Shown in pieces: positions 8,681 to 16,266 of a stretch of DNA of 64,000 nt (its first letter is position 1; each line of letters begins with the position of its first letter). A program made the position numbers and the translations under genes. This DNA comes from Actinomadura rudentiformis (lineage in GTDB: Bacteria; Actinomycetota; Actinomycetes; Streptosporangiales; Streptosporangiaceae), in the NCBI RefSeq assembly GCF_008923185.1, contig NZ_WBMT01000004.1, forward strand, positions 186,001 through 250,000. The letters are read 5' to 3'. The notes under the pieces were generated by a model. That model saw nothing but the letters and a program-made list of their open reading frames with translations, was not told where the DNA came from and did not search any database.

Positions 8681-9277
8681 ATGACCAAGCGGGATGCCCA
8701 GCGCGAAGCGACGCGGCAACGGCTGGTGGACGCCGCGGTGGAGTCGCTGATCGAGGAGGGGTACGCGGCGAGCACCACGCTGGCGGTGCAGCGCCGCGCC
8801 GGGGTGAGCCGTGGGGCGTTGCTGCACCACTTCCCCACCCGGGAGGAGCTGTTCGGTGCCGCGATCGGGCAGCTGGTCGAACGCAACGAGCAGGCCGTAC
8901 GGCGAGAACTGGCCCAGGCGCCCGCCGACCCGGACCCCGTCGCCCGAGGCCTCCAGGTGCTGCGGAGCGCCTTCGCCAGCCCTTCCTTCGGCGCCGAGCT
9001 GGAACTTTGGGCGGCGGCCCGGACGAGCAAGGAGCTGCGCGCGGTCCTGCGCCGTGCGGAAGGCGCCGCCCGGCGCGACCTCTACCGGGTCATCGGCGAG
9101 GTGCTCGGCCCTGAGGTGACCGGCTCTCCCGCCTACCCGATGGTCGCGGACCTGACCGTCCAGCTGCTGCGCGGGATGGCCATCTCGGACGTGCTCTACC
9201 GCGAGGCCGCCGATCAGGAACCGCTGCTGGAGCAATGGGCGACCGTCACCCGGATGATCCTCGCCGCCCGCCCGTGA
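8681..9277 (+). CDS. TetR family transcriptional regulator
   Basis: A 198-residue protein with an N-terminal TetR helix-turn-helix: TRQRLVDAAVESLIEEGYAA, then VQRRAGVSRGALLHHFPTREELF at about 35-57. The C-terminal ligand domain is not specific enough to name an inducer. The ATG at 8681 is preferred to upstream codons because the two palindromes end just before it. It is followed after 57 bases by a crotonase and an acyl-CoA ligase on the same strand, so it probably senses an acyl-CoA or related acid and controls all three genes. Confidence 0.9.
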   Translation: MTKRDAQREATRQRLVDAAVESLIEEGYAASTTLAVQRRAGVSRGALLHHFPTREELFGAAIGQLVERNEQAVRRELAQAPADPDPVARGLQVLRSAFASPSFGAELELWAAARTSKELRAVLRRAEGAARRDLYRVIGEVLGPEVTGSPAYPMVADLTVQLLRGMAISDVLYREAADQEPLLEQWATVTRMILAARP

Positions 9278-9334
9278 TCCTCGCGGCCCACCCGTGATCC
9301 CGCGGCACAGACGACCCCCAGGAGGGATGCAGTG

Positions 9335-10210
9335 ATGAACGACGTACCGCCGGAGACCGTGCTCTATGAGGTCAGAGACCGCAAGGCCTACCTCACCCTG
9401 AACAGGCCCGAGCGGCTGAACGCGATCAACCACCGGCTGGCACGCGAACTGCCGCAGGCCGTCGAGCGGGCCAATGAGGATCCGAACGTCCATGTGATCG
9501 TGCTGCAGGGCGCCGGGCGGGCCTTCTGCTCGGGATACGACCTCAAGGAGTACGCGGAGGCGGGCGTCGACACCCAGGGCCCGGTGTGGGATCCGATCAA
9601 GGACTACCGCATGATGAAGCGCAACACCGACGACTACTTCTCGCTCTGGCGTTCGCTGAAGCCGACGATCGCCAAGGTGCACGGCCACGCGGTCGCCGGC
9701 GGCAGCGACATCGCCCTCTCCTGCGATCAGGTGATCATGGCGGACGACGCGCGGATCGGGTACATGCCGTCGCGGGTGTGGGGCTGCCCGACGACGGCGA
9801 TGTGGGTCTACCGCCTCGGTGCCGAACGAGCCAAGCGGATGTTGTTCACCGGCGACACCATCGACGGGCGCCAGGCCGCCGACTGGGGACTGGTCCTGGA
9901 GTCGGTCCCGGCGGACGAGCTCGACGCCGCCGTGGAGACCCTGGCCGACCGGATCGCCGGGGTGCCGATCAACCAGCTCGTCATGCAGAAGCTGATGATC
10001 AACCAGGCGTACGACAACATGGGCCTGCAGGGCACCCAGGTCCTGGCCACCCTGTTCGACGGCATCACCCGGCATTCACCCGAGGGCCGCTGGTTCCAGG
10101 GGTTCGCCGCCGAGCACGGCTTCCACGAAGCCGTCAAATGGCGCGACTCGGGCCGCTGGATCCCCGAGGGCGGCGGCCCCATCCCCACCAAGAACGACCT
10201 GGAGCACTGA
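9335..10210 (+). CDS. Enoyl-CoA hydratase/isomerase (crotonase) family protein
   Basis: A 291-residue crotonase. The oxyanion-hole segments are AFCSGYDLKEY (about 71-81) and GHAVAGGSDIALSCD (about 117-131); LNRPERLNAIN marks the N-terminal block. The usual catalytic glutamate of the second block is not evident (MPSRVWGCPTT), so it may not be a plain hydratase. AGGAGGG precedes adjacent GTG (9332) and ATG (9335) codons; the ATG has the better spacing. The stop is 4 bases before the acyl-CoA ligase start, so the two are co-translated. Confidence 0.88.
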   Translation: MNDVPPETVLYEVRDRKAYLTLNRPERLNAINHRLARELPQAVERANEDPNVHVIVLQGAGRAFCSGYDLKEYAEAGVDTQGPVWDPIKDYRMMKRNTDDYFSLWRSLKPTIAKVHGHAVAGGSDIALSCDQVIMADDARIGYMPSRVWGCPTTAMWVYRLGAERAKRMLFTGDTIDGRQAADWGLVLESVPADELDAAVETLADRIAGVPINQLVMQKLMINQAYDNMGLQGTQVLATLFDGITRHSPEGRWFQGFAAEHGFHEAVKWRDSGRWIPEGGGPIPTKNDLEH

Positions 10211-10214
10211 GGCC

Positions 10215-11873
10215 ATGGCCCCCCGTCTCGCCCGTTCACACTGGCCTGCCGACACGTCCCACCCCGTTCTGGAGCTCACCCCCGGCGACGTCCTGCGCCA
10301 GGCGACCGCCGCCGCACCCGGCCGGATCGCGCTGGCCGAAGCTGCCACACCCGGCAATCTCCCACCCGGCAACCTTCCGCCCGGCAACGCCTCACCCAAC
10401 AACGGCAGTACCGGTCGCACATGGACCTACAGCGAGCTGCTGGCCGACGCCCATCGGGCCGCGACCTGGTTGAACGAGCGGTTCGCGCCAGGGGAGCGCG
10501 TCGCGGTCTGGGCACCCAACATCCCTGAATGGGTGATCCTTCAGTACGGCGCGGCCATGGCAGGTCTGGTCCTGGTCACAGCCAACCCGGCGCTGCGCGA
10601 GACCGAACTGGAGTACGTGCTCACCCAGTCCCGTTCGGTCGGCATCGCCTACATCGACGCGTTCCGCGGCACCGACATGGCGGCGATCGTCGACCGCGTG
10701 CGGCCCCGGCGTCCCGAACTCCGCGAGGCCATCCATCTGGCCGGCTGGCATGCCGAGCTCACCAAGACCCAGCCGGGCCCGCTGCCGGCGGTCCAAGCCG
10801 GAGACCCCGCCCAGATCCAGTACACCTCCGGCACCACCGGATTCCCCAAGGGCGCGCTGCTGCACCATCGGGGGCTGGTGACGAACGCGTCCCTGGTCGC
10901 GGCCAGGGCGGGCTTTCCCGAAGGCGGTGTCTGGGCGACCGCGCTCCCGCTGTTCCACACCGCTGGCTGCGGTCTCTCAGTGCTGGGCGCCGCGGTGAGC
11001 CGGGGCACCCTCGTACTCGCACAGTCGTTCCAGCCTGACCTGGTGCTGCAGGCGATCCAGGACTGGCGGGCCGACCTGTATGCCGGCGTACCGGCGATGC
11101 TTGCCGGGCTGCTGGCTCACCCCGGCTTCGACACCTACGACCTGAGCTCTTGCGCCACGGTCATGTCAGGCGGCGACACCGTACCCGCGCCCCTGGTCCA
11201 GGAGGTCGAACGGCGCTTCGGAGCCCGCTTCTCAACCGTGTACGGCCAAACCGAACTGAGCCCCATCATCGCCCAGACCAGCCCGGACGACACCGCACAG
11301 GACAAGTGCACCACCACCGGCCGCCCGCTGCCGCAGGTCGAGGTGAAGGTCGCCGACCCGGTCACCGGGGCGGTGCTGCCGGTGGGCGAGACCGGCGAGA
11401 TCCTGGCCCGCGGGTACCAGGTCATGGTCGGCTATTTCGACGCACCCGAGGCGACCGCCGCCACCGTCACCCCCGACGGCTGGCTGCACACCGGCGACCT
11501 CGCGACCATGGACGAACGCGGCTACCTGACCATCACCGGCCGCCTGAAAGACATGATCATCCGAGGTGGGGAGAACATCTATCCCCGCGAGATCGAGGCG
11601 GCCCTGTCCGACCACCCCGCCGTCGCCGCCGCGCTCGTCCTCGGCGTACCCGACAGCGACTGGGGCGAACAGGTCGCCGCCATCATCAAACCCGCCGATC
11701 CGGCCCGGCCGCCCACGGCCAGCCAGCTGCACGACCACGTCCGCAGCCGTCTCGCCCCGCACAAGACCCCTCGGCACTGGTACCTCGCCCAGCAGTTCCC
11801 GGTCAACGCCATGGGCAAGATCCAGAAGTTCGCCCTCCGCGACCGCCTGGCCGACCTCACCCCCCTCGCCTAA
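10215..11873 (+). CDS. Acyl-CoA synthetase (AMP-forming)
   Basis: A 552-residue member of the ANL superfamily. Visible motifs are YTSGTTGFPKG (P-loop), YGQTELSP, HTGDLATMDERGYLTITGR, KDMIIRGGENIYPREIE and the C-terminal catalytic lysine in NAMGKIQK. Near residue 40 it carries a Pro-Gly-Asn repeat (PGNLPPGNLPPGN) absent from most relatives, probably slippage-derived. It should activate a carboxylic acid to its CoA thioester for the preceding crotonase. The substrate (medium or long chain, or aromatic) cannot be told. Confidence 0.9.
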   Translation: MAPRLARSHWPADTSHPVLELTPGDVLRQATAAAPGRIALAEAATPGNLPPGNLPPGNASPNNGSTGRTWTYSELLADAHRAATWLNERFAPGERVAVWAPNIPEWVILQYGAAMAGLVLVTANPALRETELEYVLTQSRSVGIAYIDAFRGTDMAAIVDRVRPRRPELREAIHLAGWHAELTKTQPGPLPAVQAGDPAQIQYTSGTTGFPKGALLHHRGLVTNASLVAARAGFPEGGVWATALPLFHTAGCGLSVLGAAVSRGTLVLAQSFQPDLVLQAIQDWRADLYAGVPAMLAGLLAHPGFDTYDLSSCATVMSGGDTVPAPLVQEVERRFGARFSTVYGQTELSPIIAQTSPDDTAQDKCTTTGRPLPQVEVKVADPVTGAVLPVGETGEILARGYQVMVGYFDAPEATAATVTPDGWLHTGDLATMDERGYLTITGRLKDMIIRGGENIYPREIEAALSDHPAVAAALVLGVPDSDWGEQVAAIIKPADPARPPTASQLHDHVRSRLAPHKTPRHWYLAQQFPVNAMGKIQKFALRDRLADLTPLA

Positions 11874-12030
11874 CCCGGTCGTGACCACGCCGATCTCCCG
11901 ACGACGCCGGCCTGTGCCGGATGTCTCGCAGTAGCTGCGTGGCTTGTAGTGATCGCGTGACGCGTAACAGCCGCGTCGCTCTAGCGATCAAACAACCTCG
12001 GTCCTTTACTTTGTAGATTCGTTAGTTCGC

Positions 12031-13017
12031 TTACGCCCGGCTTGCGGCTGGCCGTTTGCTGATCGTCGAAGAATCGGCGTGCGAGGTGCGGAAGGTGCGG
12101 CGGTAGGTGTCGGGTGGCACGCCGACCGTGCGGTTGAAGTGCCGGCGCAGCGTCGTGCCGGTGCCCATGCCGGTGGCCGCCGCGATCGCCTCGACACTGT
12201 CGTCGGTCATCTCCAGCAGTTCCTGGGCGCGGCGGATGCGCTGGGTCAGCAGCCATTGCAGCGGGGTCGTGCCGGTCACCGACCTGAAGTGGCGGCCCAG
12301 GTTGCGCGAGCTCATGGCCGCCTGGCGGGCCAGGTCCTCCACGGTCAGCGGATGGTCCAGCCGTTCGATCGCCCATGGGAACAGCTCCGCGAGCGGATTG
12401 TTCTCTTGCGCGGGCACCGGCGAGGTGACGAACTGGGCCTGGCCACCGGCCCGGTGCGGCGGTACGACCAGGCGGCGCGCGACCGCGTTCGCGACCGCCG
12501 AACCGTGGTCGAGGCGGACGAGGTGCAGGCACAGGTCCAGCGCGGCGGCCTTGCCGGCCGAGGTGAGGACACTGCCGTTGTCCACGTAGAGCACGTCCGG
12601 ATCGACTTCCACGCGGGGATAGCGTTCGGCCAGCACATCGGTGTGCGCCCAGTGCGTGGTCGCGCACAGCCCGTCGAGTAGACCTGCGGCGGCCAGTACG
12701 AATGCGCCCGTGCAGAGGGCCGCCACGCGTGCACCCGCCTGATGGGCCGCGCGCAACGCGTCGATGAGGTCACCGGGCGGGTCCGCGTCGACATCGGCCC
12801 ACGCCGGCACGATCACGGTGTCGGCGTTCGACAGCCGGTCGAGCCCGTGGTCGGGTTCCAGCCGGAACCTGCCGGCCTGTATGGCGCCCGGCCCGCAGCC
12901 GATGAGGCGGTACCAGGGGACGGTCACGCCGTCCGGGGCGGTGCCGAAGACCTCGAAGGCCACCGACAGTTCGAAGTGCAGCATCCCGTCGGTGACGGCG
13001 ACCGCGACAGTATCCAT
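12031..13017 (-). CDS. GlxA family transcriptional regulator (first of three)
   Basis: A 328-residue regulator with an N-terminal DJ-1/PfpI-like domain and a C-terminal AraC helix-turn-helix pair. CTGAFVLAAAGLLDG and ATTHW near residue 110 are the signature of the first part; DHPLTVEDLARQAAMSSRNL and GVPPDTYRRTF mark the second. The ATG at 13017 (MDTVAVAV) is chosen over 13038 because homologues begin there. It is divergent from the saccharopine dehydrogenase-like gene 101 bases away, which is its likely target. In this architecture the first domain generally senses a ligand without catalysis. Confidence 0.9.
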   Translation of the reverse strand: MDTVAVAVTDGMLHFELSVAFEVFGTAPDGVTVPWYRLIGCGPGAIQAGRFRLEPDHGLDRLSNADTVIVPAWADVDADPPGDLIDALRAAHQAGARVAALCTGAFVLAAAGLLDGLCATTHWAHTDVLAERYPRVEVDPDVLYVDNGSVLTSAGKAAALDLCLHLVRLDHGSAVANAVARRLVVPPHRAGGQAQFVTSPVPAQENNPLAELFPWAIERLDHPLTVEDLARQAAMSSRNLGRHFRSVTGTTPLQWLLTQRIRRAQELLEMTDDSVEAIAAATGMGTGTTLRRHFNRTVGVPPDTYRRTFRTSHADSSTISKRPAASRA

Positions 13018-13118
13018 GTCCGGAATTGTACGACGCATGGCGTTCCAGACACTCGTGCGGGGCCGGCTGCCGCCGCCATGATCTCTTCAGCGGATCAAAC
13101 CGAGCACAACGGGAGACA

Positions 13119-14153
13119 ATGATGGGATCGGGTCAGGCAGTCGCGGTCTTCGGCGCGTACGGGCACACCGGGCGCTTCGTGGTGGCGGAGCTGCAGGATC
13201 GCGGGTTCGTCCCGGTCCTGGCCGGCCGCGACGCCGGGAAGCTGGAAGAGCTGGCGGAGTCCTTTCCGGGGCTCGACGTCCGGCCCGCGTCGGCCGACGA
13301 TCCGGCGTCGCTCGACCGCGCGCTGGCCGGCACGGCGGCGGTGATCAACACCGCCGGGCCCTTCGCCGCGACCGCCGCCCCGGTGATCGAGGCGGCCCTG
13401 CGCGCCGGCATCCCGTACGTGGACGTGGCGGCCGAGATCGAGGCCAACGCCGACACGTTCGCGCACTTCGCGGACCGCGCCCGCGCCGAAGGGGCCGTGG
13501 TCGTCCCCGCGATGGCGTTCTTCGGCGGTCTCGGCGACCTGCTGGCCACCGCCGCGATGGGAGACTGGACGGCCGCCGACGAGACGCACGTCGCGTACGC
13601 GCTGAGCAGCTGGCTGCCCACCGCAGGGACGCGCGCCTCGGGCACGGTCTCCCGGGAACGGCGGGACGGCCGGCGGGTTCGCTTCACCAACGGAAAGCTG
13701 GACTATCACGAGGACGCTCTCCCGTCCCTGAAGTGGACGTTCCCCGAGCCGGTGGGCGTGCGGTCCGTGATCGGAGAGTTCAGCATGGCCGACGTCGTCA
13801 CGATCCCCAGCCACCTGGCGGTGCCCGAGGTGCGCTCGTACATGACGGTCGAGGCGGTCGAGGACCTGTCGGCCCCCGACACGCCGGCGCCGGCGGCGGC
13901 CGACGAGCGCGGGCGCTCCGACCAGACGTTCCTCATCGACGTCGTGGTGCGTTCCGGCGACGCGGAACGGCGCGCCACGGCGAGCGGCCAGGACATCTAC
14001 GCCATCACCGCACCGCTCGCGGTGGAGGCCGTCCACCGCATCCTCACCGGTCAGACCAGGACGACCGGGGTCGCCTCCGCTGGGGAGATCTTCGACGCGG
14101 CCGACTTCCTCCGCGCGCTGTCCGCTCACCTCTCGTTCGAACTGCGCCAGTAA
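13119..14153 (+). CDS. Saccharopine dehydrogenase-like NADP-binding protein
   Basis: A 344-residue protein whose N-terminus (AVAVFGAYGHTGRFVVAEL) is the Rossmann GxYGxTG motif of the saccharopine dehydrogenase/trans-acting enoyl reductase family. VINTAGPFAATAAPVIEAAL and GIPYVDVAAE are the conserved following blocks. The true reaction is unknown; many such proteins are not lysine-pathway enzymes. Tandem ATG codons (13119, 13122) follow GGGAGA. It is divergent from the GlxA regulator and is followed by a strong terminator, so it is monocistronic. Confidence 0.85.
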   Translation: MMGSGQAVAVFGAYGHTGRFVVAELQDRGFVPVLAGRDAGKLEELAESFPGLDVRPASADDPASLDRALAGTAAVINTAGPFAATAAPVIEAALRAGIPYVDVAAEIEANADTFAHFADRARAEGAVVVPAMAFFGGLGDLLATAAMGDWTAADETHVAYALSSWLPTAGTRASGTVSRERRDGRRVRFTNGKLDYHEDALPSLKWTFPEPVGVRSVIGEFSMADVVTIPSHLAVPEVRSYMTVEAVEDLSAPDTPAPAAADERGRSDQTFLIDVVVRSGDAERRATASGQDIYAITAPLAVEAVHRILTGQTRTTGVASAGEIFDAADFLRALSAHLSFELRQ

Positions 14154-14169
14154 CCGCCGTCGAAGATCG

Positions 14170-14214
14170 CGGCCTCGGCTCCGTCCTGCTGGACGGAGCC
14201 GAGGCCGTGTTTTG
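14170..14214 (+). terminator. Strong Rho-independent terminator
   Basis: A perfect 17-bp stem (arms start CGGCCTCGGCTC and end GAGCCGAGGCCG) with a 4-base loop TGCT, followed by TGTTTT. It begins 16 bases after the stop of the saccharopine dehydrogenase-like gene. Confidence 0.92.
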
Positions 14215-14681
14215 AACGTCAGGCACACCTGTCGCCGTCAGCCTCGGACGCATCCTCGGGCCGAACGCAGAGGGAGGTGCGAGTCGATCAGGCGGCGGGG
14301 GAGCGGTGGGCAGCCTGCCGCCAAGACGCAGGATCCCTTTCTTGATGTTCCCGTGACTGGCCGGTGGGAGCGGCTATGCCGGCACTGTTGCAGGATTCGT
14401 GGTGTCTCTCTGGTGAGAAGCGTCTCCTCGGTACCCCGTCTGTTGGATCTACTGCTGGTGAGTGCAAGACATGGACGGGGTGCCGTGTGGGCGGGCCCCG
14501 GCCATGCCTTGCCGCGGGCCCGCCCAGGTCGACGCCGCGCACACCATGAGCTTCGGTGCTCGCTCAGGCCGGCGGCAGCGTCGCATCGCGCATGCCCGCC
14601 CTCTTCCGTACTGATTTGGATCACTCTTCAAGGCGCCCGTAGCTCCTAACATTACGGAGTGTGAGGGTGTAACTTCGATGT
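14215..14681. other. Intergenic stretch without a recognisable gene
   Basis: About 470 bases with open frames on both strands but none whose translation resembles a known or well-composed protein. I see no repeat or clear hairpin. It may hold the promoter of the small gene at 14682, or be decayed coding sequence. Confidence 0.4.
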
Positions 14682-15107
14682 GTGTTTCCCGCGTCAAACC
14701 CGGCCGACGTCGTCCACGAAGGCTGCGAGGCGGCTGAGCTCGCCGCGACGGCCAGCGAGATACTGAACGTGCTGGATCACCCGCCGCTTGGCGCCAGTCC
14801 CGCGCTGCTGGCGCTCCGCTGGCAGCGTGCAGCGCACAGCTGCCGGGAGCTGGCCAACCGGGAGATATTGCGCGACACCGGCACTGACACCGCAGCGGCC
14901 GAACGCCGCCGCCAGCTCGCCGAGATCGCGGTTCGGCTCGCCGTCAACGCCGAGTGGGCCGCTGTCGTCTGCCGCACCCACACCGCGCCCCTGGACGGAC
15001 TCGACGCCAATGCGGCCAAGGCCTGGACGGCAGCCCACGGGGTTCTGCACCACACCGTGACCGGCGTTCTGTCCCTGTTGCCCAACCTGCACTACACCGA
15101 GTCCTAG
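14682..15107 (+). CDS. Small helical hypothetical protein
   Basis: A 141-codon frame starting at GTG. The product is Ala-, Leu- and Arg-rich and predicted mostly helical (AELAATASEILNVLDH, RRRQLAEIAVRLAVNAEWAAVV, GVLHHTVTGVLSLLPNL), with no signal peptide or clear membrane segment. I recognise no domain. The composition and absence of repeats suggest real coding sequence, but the ribosome binding site is not convincing. Its stop codon lies inside the first unit of a short direct repeat. Confidence 0.45.
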   Translation: MFPASNPADVVHEGCEAAELAATASEILNVLDHPPLGASPALLALRWQRAAHSCRELANREILRDTGTDTAAAERRRQLAEIAVRLAVNAEWAAVVCRTHTAPLDGLDANAAKAWTAAHGVLHHTVTGVLSLLPNLHYTES

Positions 15108-15164
15108 AGCGTCCCCGTAGTCCTAGAAGAGCGTCCCCGCTGTCCTAGAAGAGCGTCCTCGCAC
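15102..15164. repeat. Three direct repeats of about 22 bases
   Basis: TCCTAGA(AGA)GCGTCCCCG recurs at 15102, 15121 and 15143; the second and third copies are 22 bases long and nearly identical, and the first lacks three bases. The TAG in the first copy is the stop codon of the preceding gene. Confidence 0.8.
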
Positions 15165-15225
15165 ACCGGTTTGCGCCAATACGTCCTACGTGACCTTGGC
15201 CAACGAGGGTGGCCGAGCCAATGGC

Positions 15226-15250
15226 GTTAACGCTTGGAGTCAGGGGGTAG
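15226..15250 (+). promoter_or_regulatory. Candidate stress sigma (SigB-like) promoter
   Basis: GTTA (15226-15229), a 15-base spacer and GGGTAG (15245-15250) fit the Streptomyces SigB-type consensus GNNTN14-16GGGTA. It lies about 39 bases before the ATG of the small stress-protein-like gene at 15289. Based on consensus match only. Confidence 0.4.
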
Positions 15251-15288
15251 GGCAGCGGCAAGCCAGGCTCAATCGGAAAGGAAGAGCA

Positions 15289-15525
15289 ATGGATCCGGCA
15301 CGTCAGGAGACCGGTGAAATCACCGGAACCAAGGACAAGGACTACAACCTGATCTGGTTCGTCGAGCAGTGCCTGAGCAACGTGGTGCGGCTGGAGACCT
15401 ACATCTCCGACGCCGACCGAGCCGGCGACACCGAACTGGCCGGCTTCTTCCGCCGCGCCCAGGGCGAGAGCCGGAAGGGCGCCGAGCAGGGCAAGGAGCT
15501 CCTGCGGAAGCGACTGACCAGCTGA
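15289..15525 (+). CDS. Small conserved actinobacterial protein
   Basis: A 78-residue acidic, helical protein (DKDYNLIWFVEQCLSNVVRL, ETYISDADRAGDTELAGFF, RRAQGESRKGAEQGKELL). The arrangement resembles a two-helix piece of ferritin-like folds, and similar short proteins are widespread in actinomycetes without known function. The ATG at 15289 follows GGAAAGGA. A SigB-like promoter candidate lies just upstream, which would fit a stress role. Longer in-frame starts are ignored because they translate the promoter region. Confidence 0.8.
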   Translation: MDPARQETGEITGTKDKDYNLIWFVEQCLSNVVRLETYISDADRAGDTELAGFFRRAQGESRKGAEQGKELLRKRLTS

Positions 15526-15742
15526 CCGACCCCCTCGCCTCGACCTGAGCCAGGCGACTTCCGGCGCCGTAGGACCCGTCGTGCATCTGGGCAGAGGAGA
15601 TGGGGCGGCCGCGTTACGACTCCTCGGGTGCGAGGCCGCTGCGCCGGGCGAGCACTTTGGTCCCCGGTCCATAGGCGGCGCCTGGACCGGGCAGCGCCGT
15701 CACGTCGGAGGCGGCGACCGGTTCCCCGCACCGTCGGAGGTG

Positions 15743-16090
15743 ATGGTCGCCGAGGGTGCCCCCGACACCGAGGCGGCCAGGTCCATCTCGTGGCTGGTGG
15801 TCAACGAGATCGATGCCTGGTTCGTGGGCGGCCGGCAGCTGCCCGCCGGGGAGAAGCCGAAATACGTGGTGCGGGTGGGGGTCCCGGCCGGTTCGATGAA
15901 CGACGACAAACGCCATGACATCGTGCGGCGCGTCACGCGGGTGCTCGCGGACGCCGACACGGATCCGGAACGGCTCACCCAGGCCAACGCCGCGTGGGTG
16001 CACATCAACGAGATTCCGGAGGGCAACTGGGGAGCAGGCGGGGAGATCGTGCGCATCGAGGACATCGCGGCCTTCGTGACCAGCGGTTAG
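15743..16090 (+). CDS. Tautomerase (4-OT/MIF-like) family protein, N-terminus missing or misread
   Basis: The frame encodes EGAPDTEAARSISWLVVNEI, then a second block PKYVVRVGVPAGSMNDDKR and WVHINEIPEGNWGAGGEIVR. This is the two-repeat layout of long tautomerase family members. Such proteins normally have about 35 more N-terminal residues beginning with a catalytic proline; upstream sequence in this frame (back to a GTG at 15581) does not resemble that part, and no other frame supplies it. The gene is therefore probably 5'-truncated, or its start was altered. The ATG at 15743 has GGAGG only 2 bases away. Confidence 0.6.
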   Translation: MVAEGAPDTEAARSISWLVVNEIDAWFVGGRQLPAGEKPKYVVRVGVPAGSMNDDKRHDIVRRVTRVLADADTDPERLTQANAAWVHINEIPEGNWGAGGEIVRIEDIAAFVTSG

Positions 16091-16206
16091 CCTCGAAGTC
16101 TCGTGAGATCGGCTGGGTCGCGTGACGACCCGGCCGATTGTTGTTTCAGCGGCTGGTCAGCCTGGCCGATGCGGTCGATCTCGGCGAAGTTCCAGGCTGT
16201 GGACGG

Positions 16207-16225
16207 GTTGCATGTTATATGCAAC
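16207..16225. promoter_or_regulatory. Palindromic operator candidate for the FCD-GntR regulator
   Basis: A perfect inverted repeat GTTGCAT-N5-ATGCAAC, 41 bases before the start of the transhydrogenase gene. It overlaps a TTATAT sequence that could act as a -10 element. The size and symmetry suit a GntR-family dimer, and an FCD-type GntR regulator closes the same operon at 20503. This is the only strong palindrome I found near the operon start. Confidence 0.6.
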
Positions 16226-16266
16226 ACTCGCCGAGAACGCGGTCGGACTCCTGAAAGGCGGCGACG

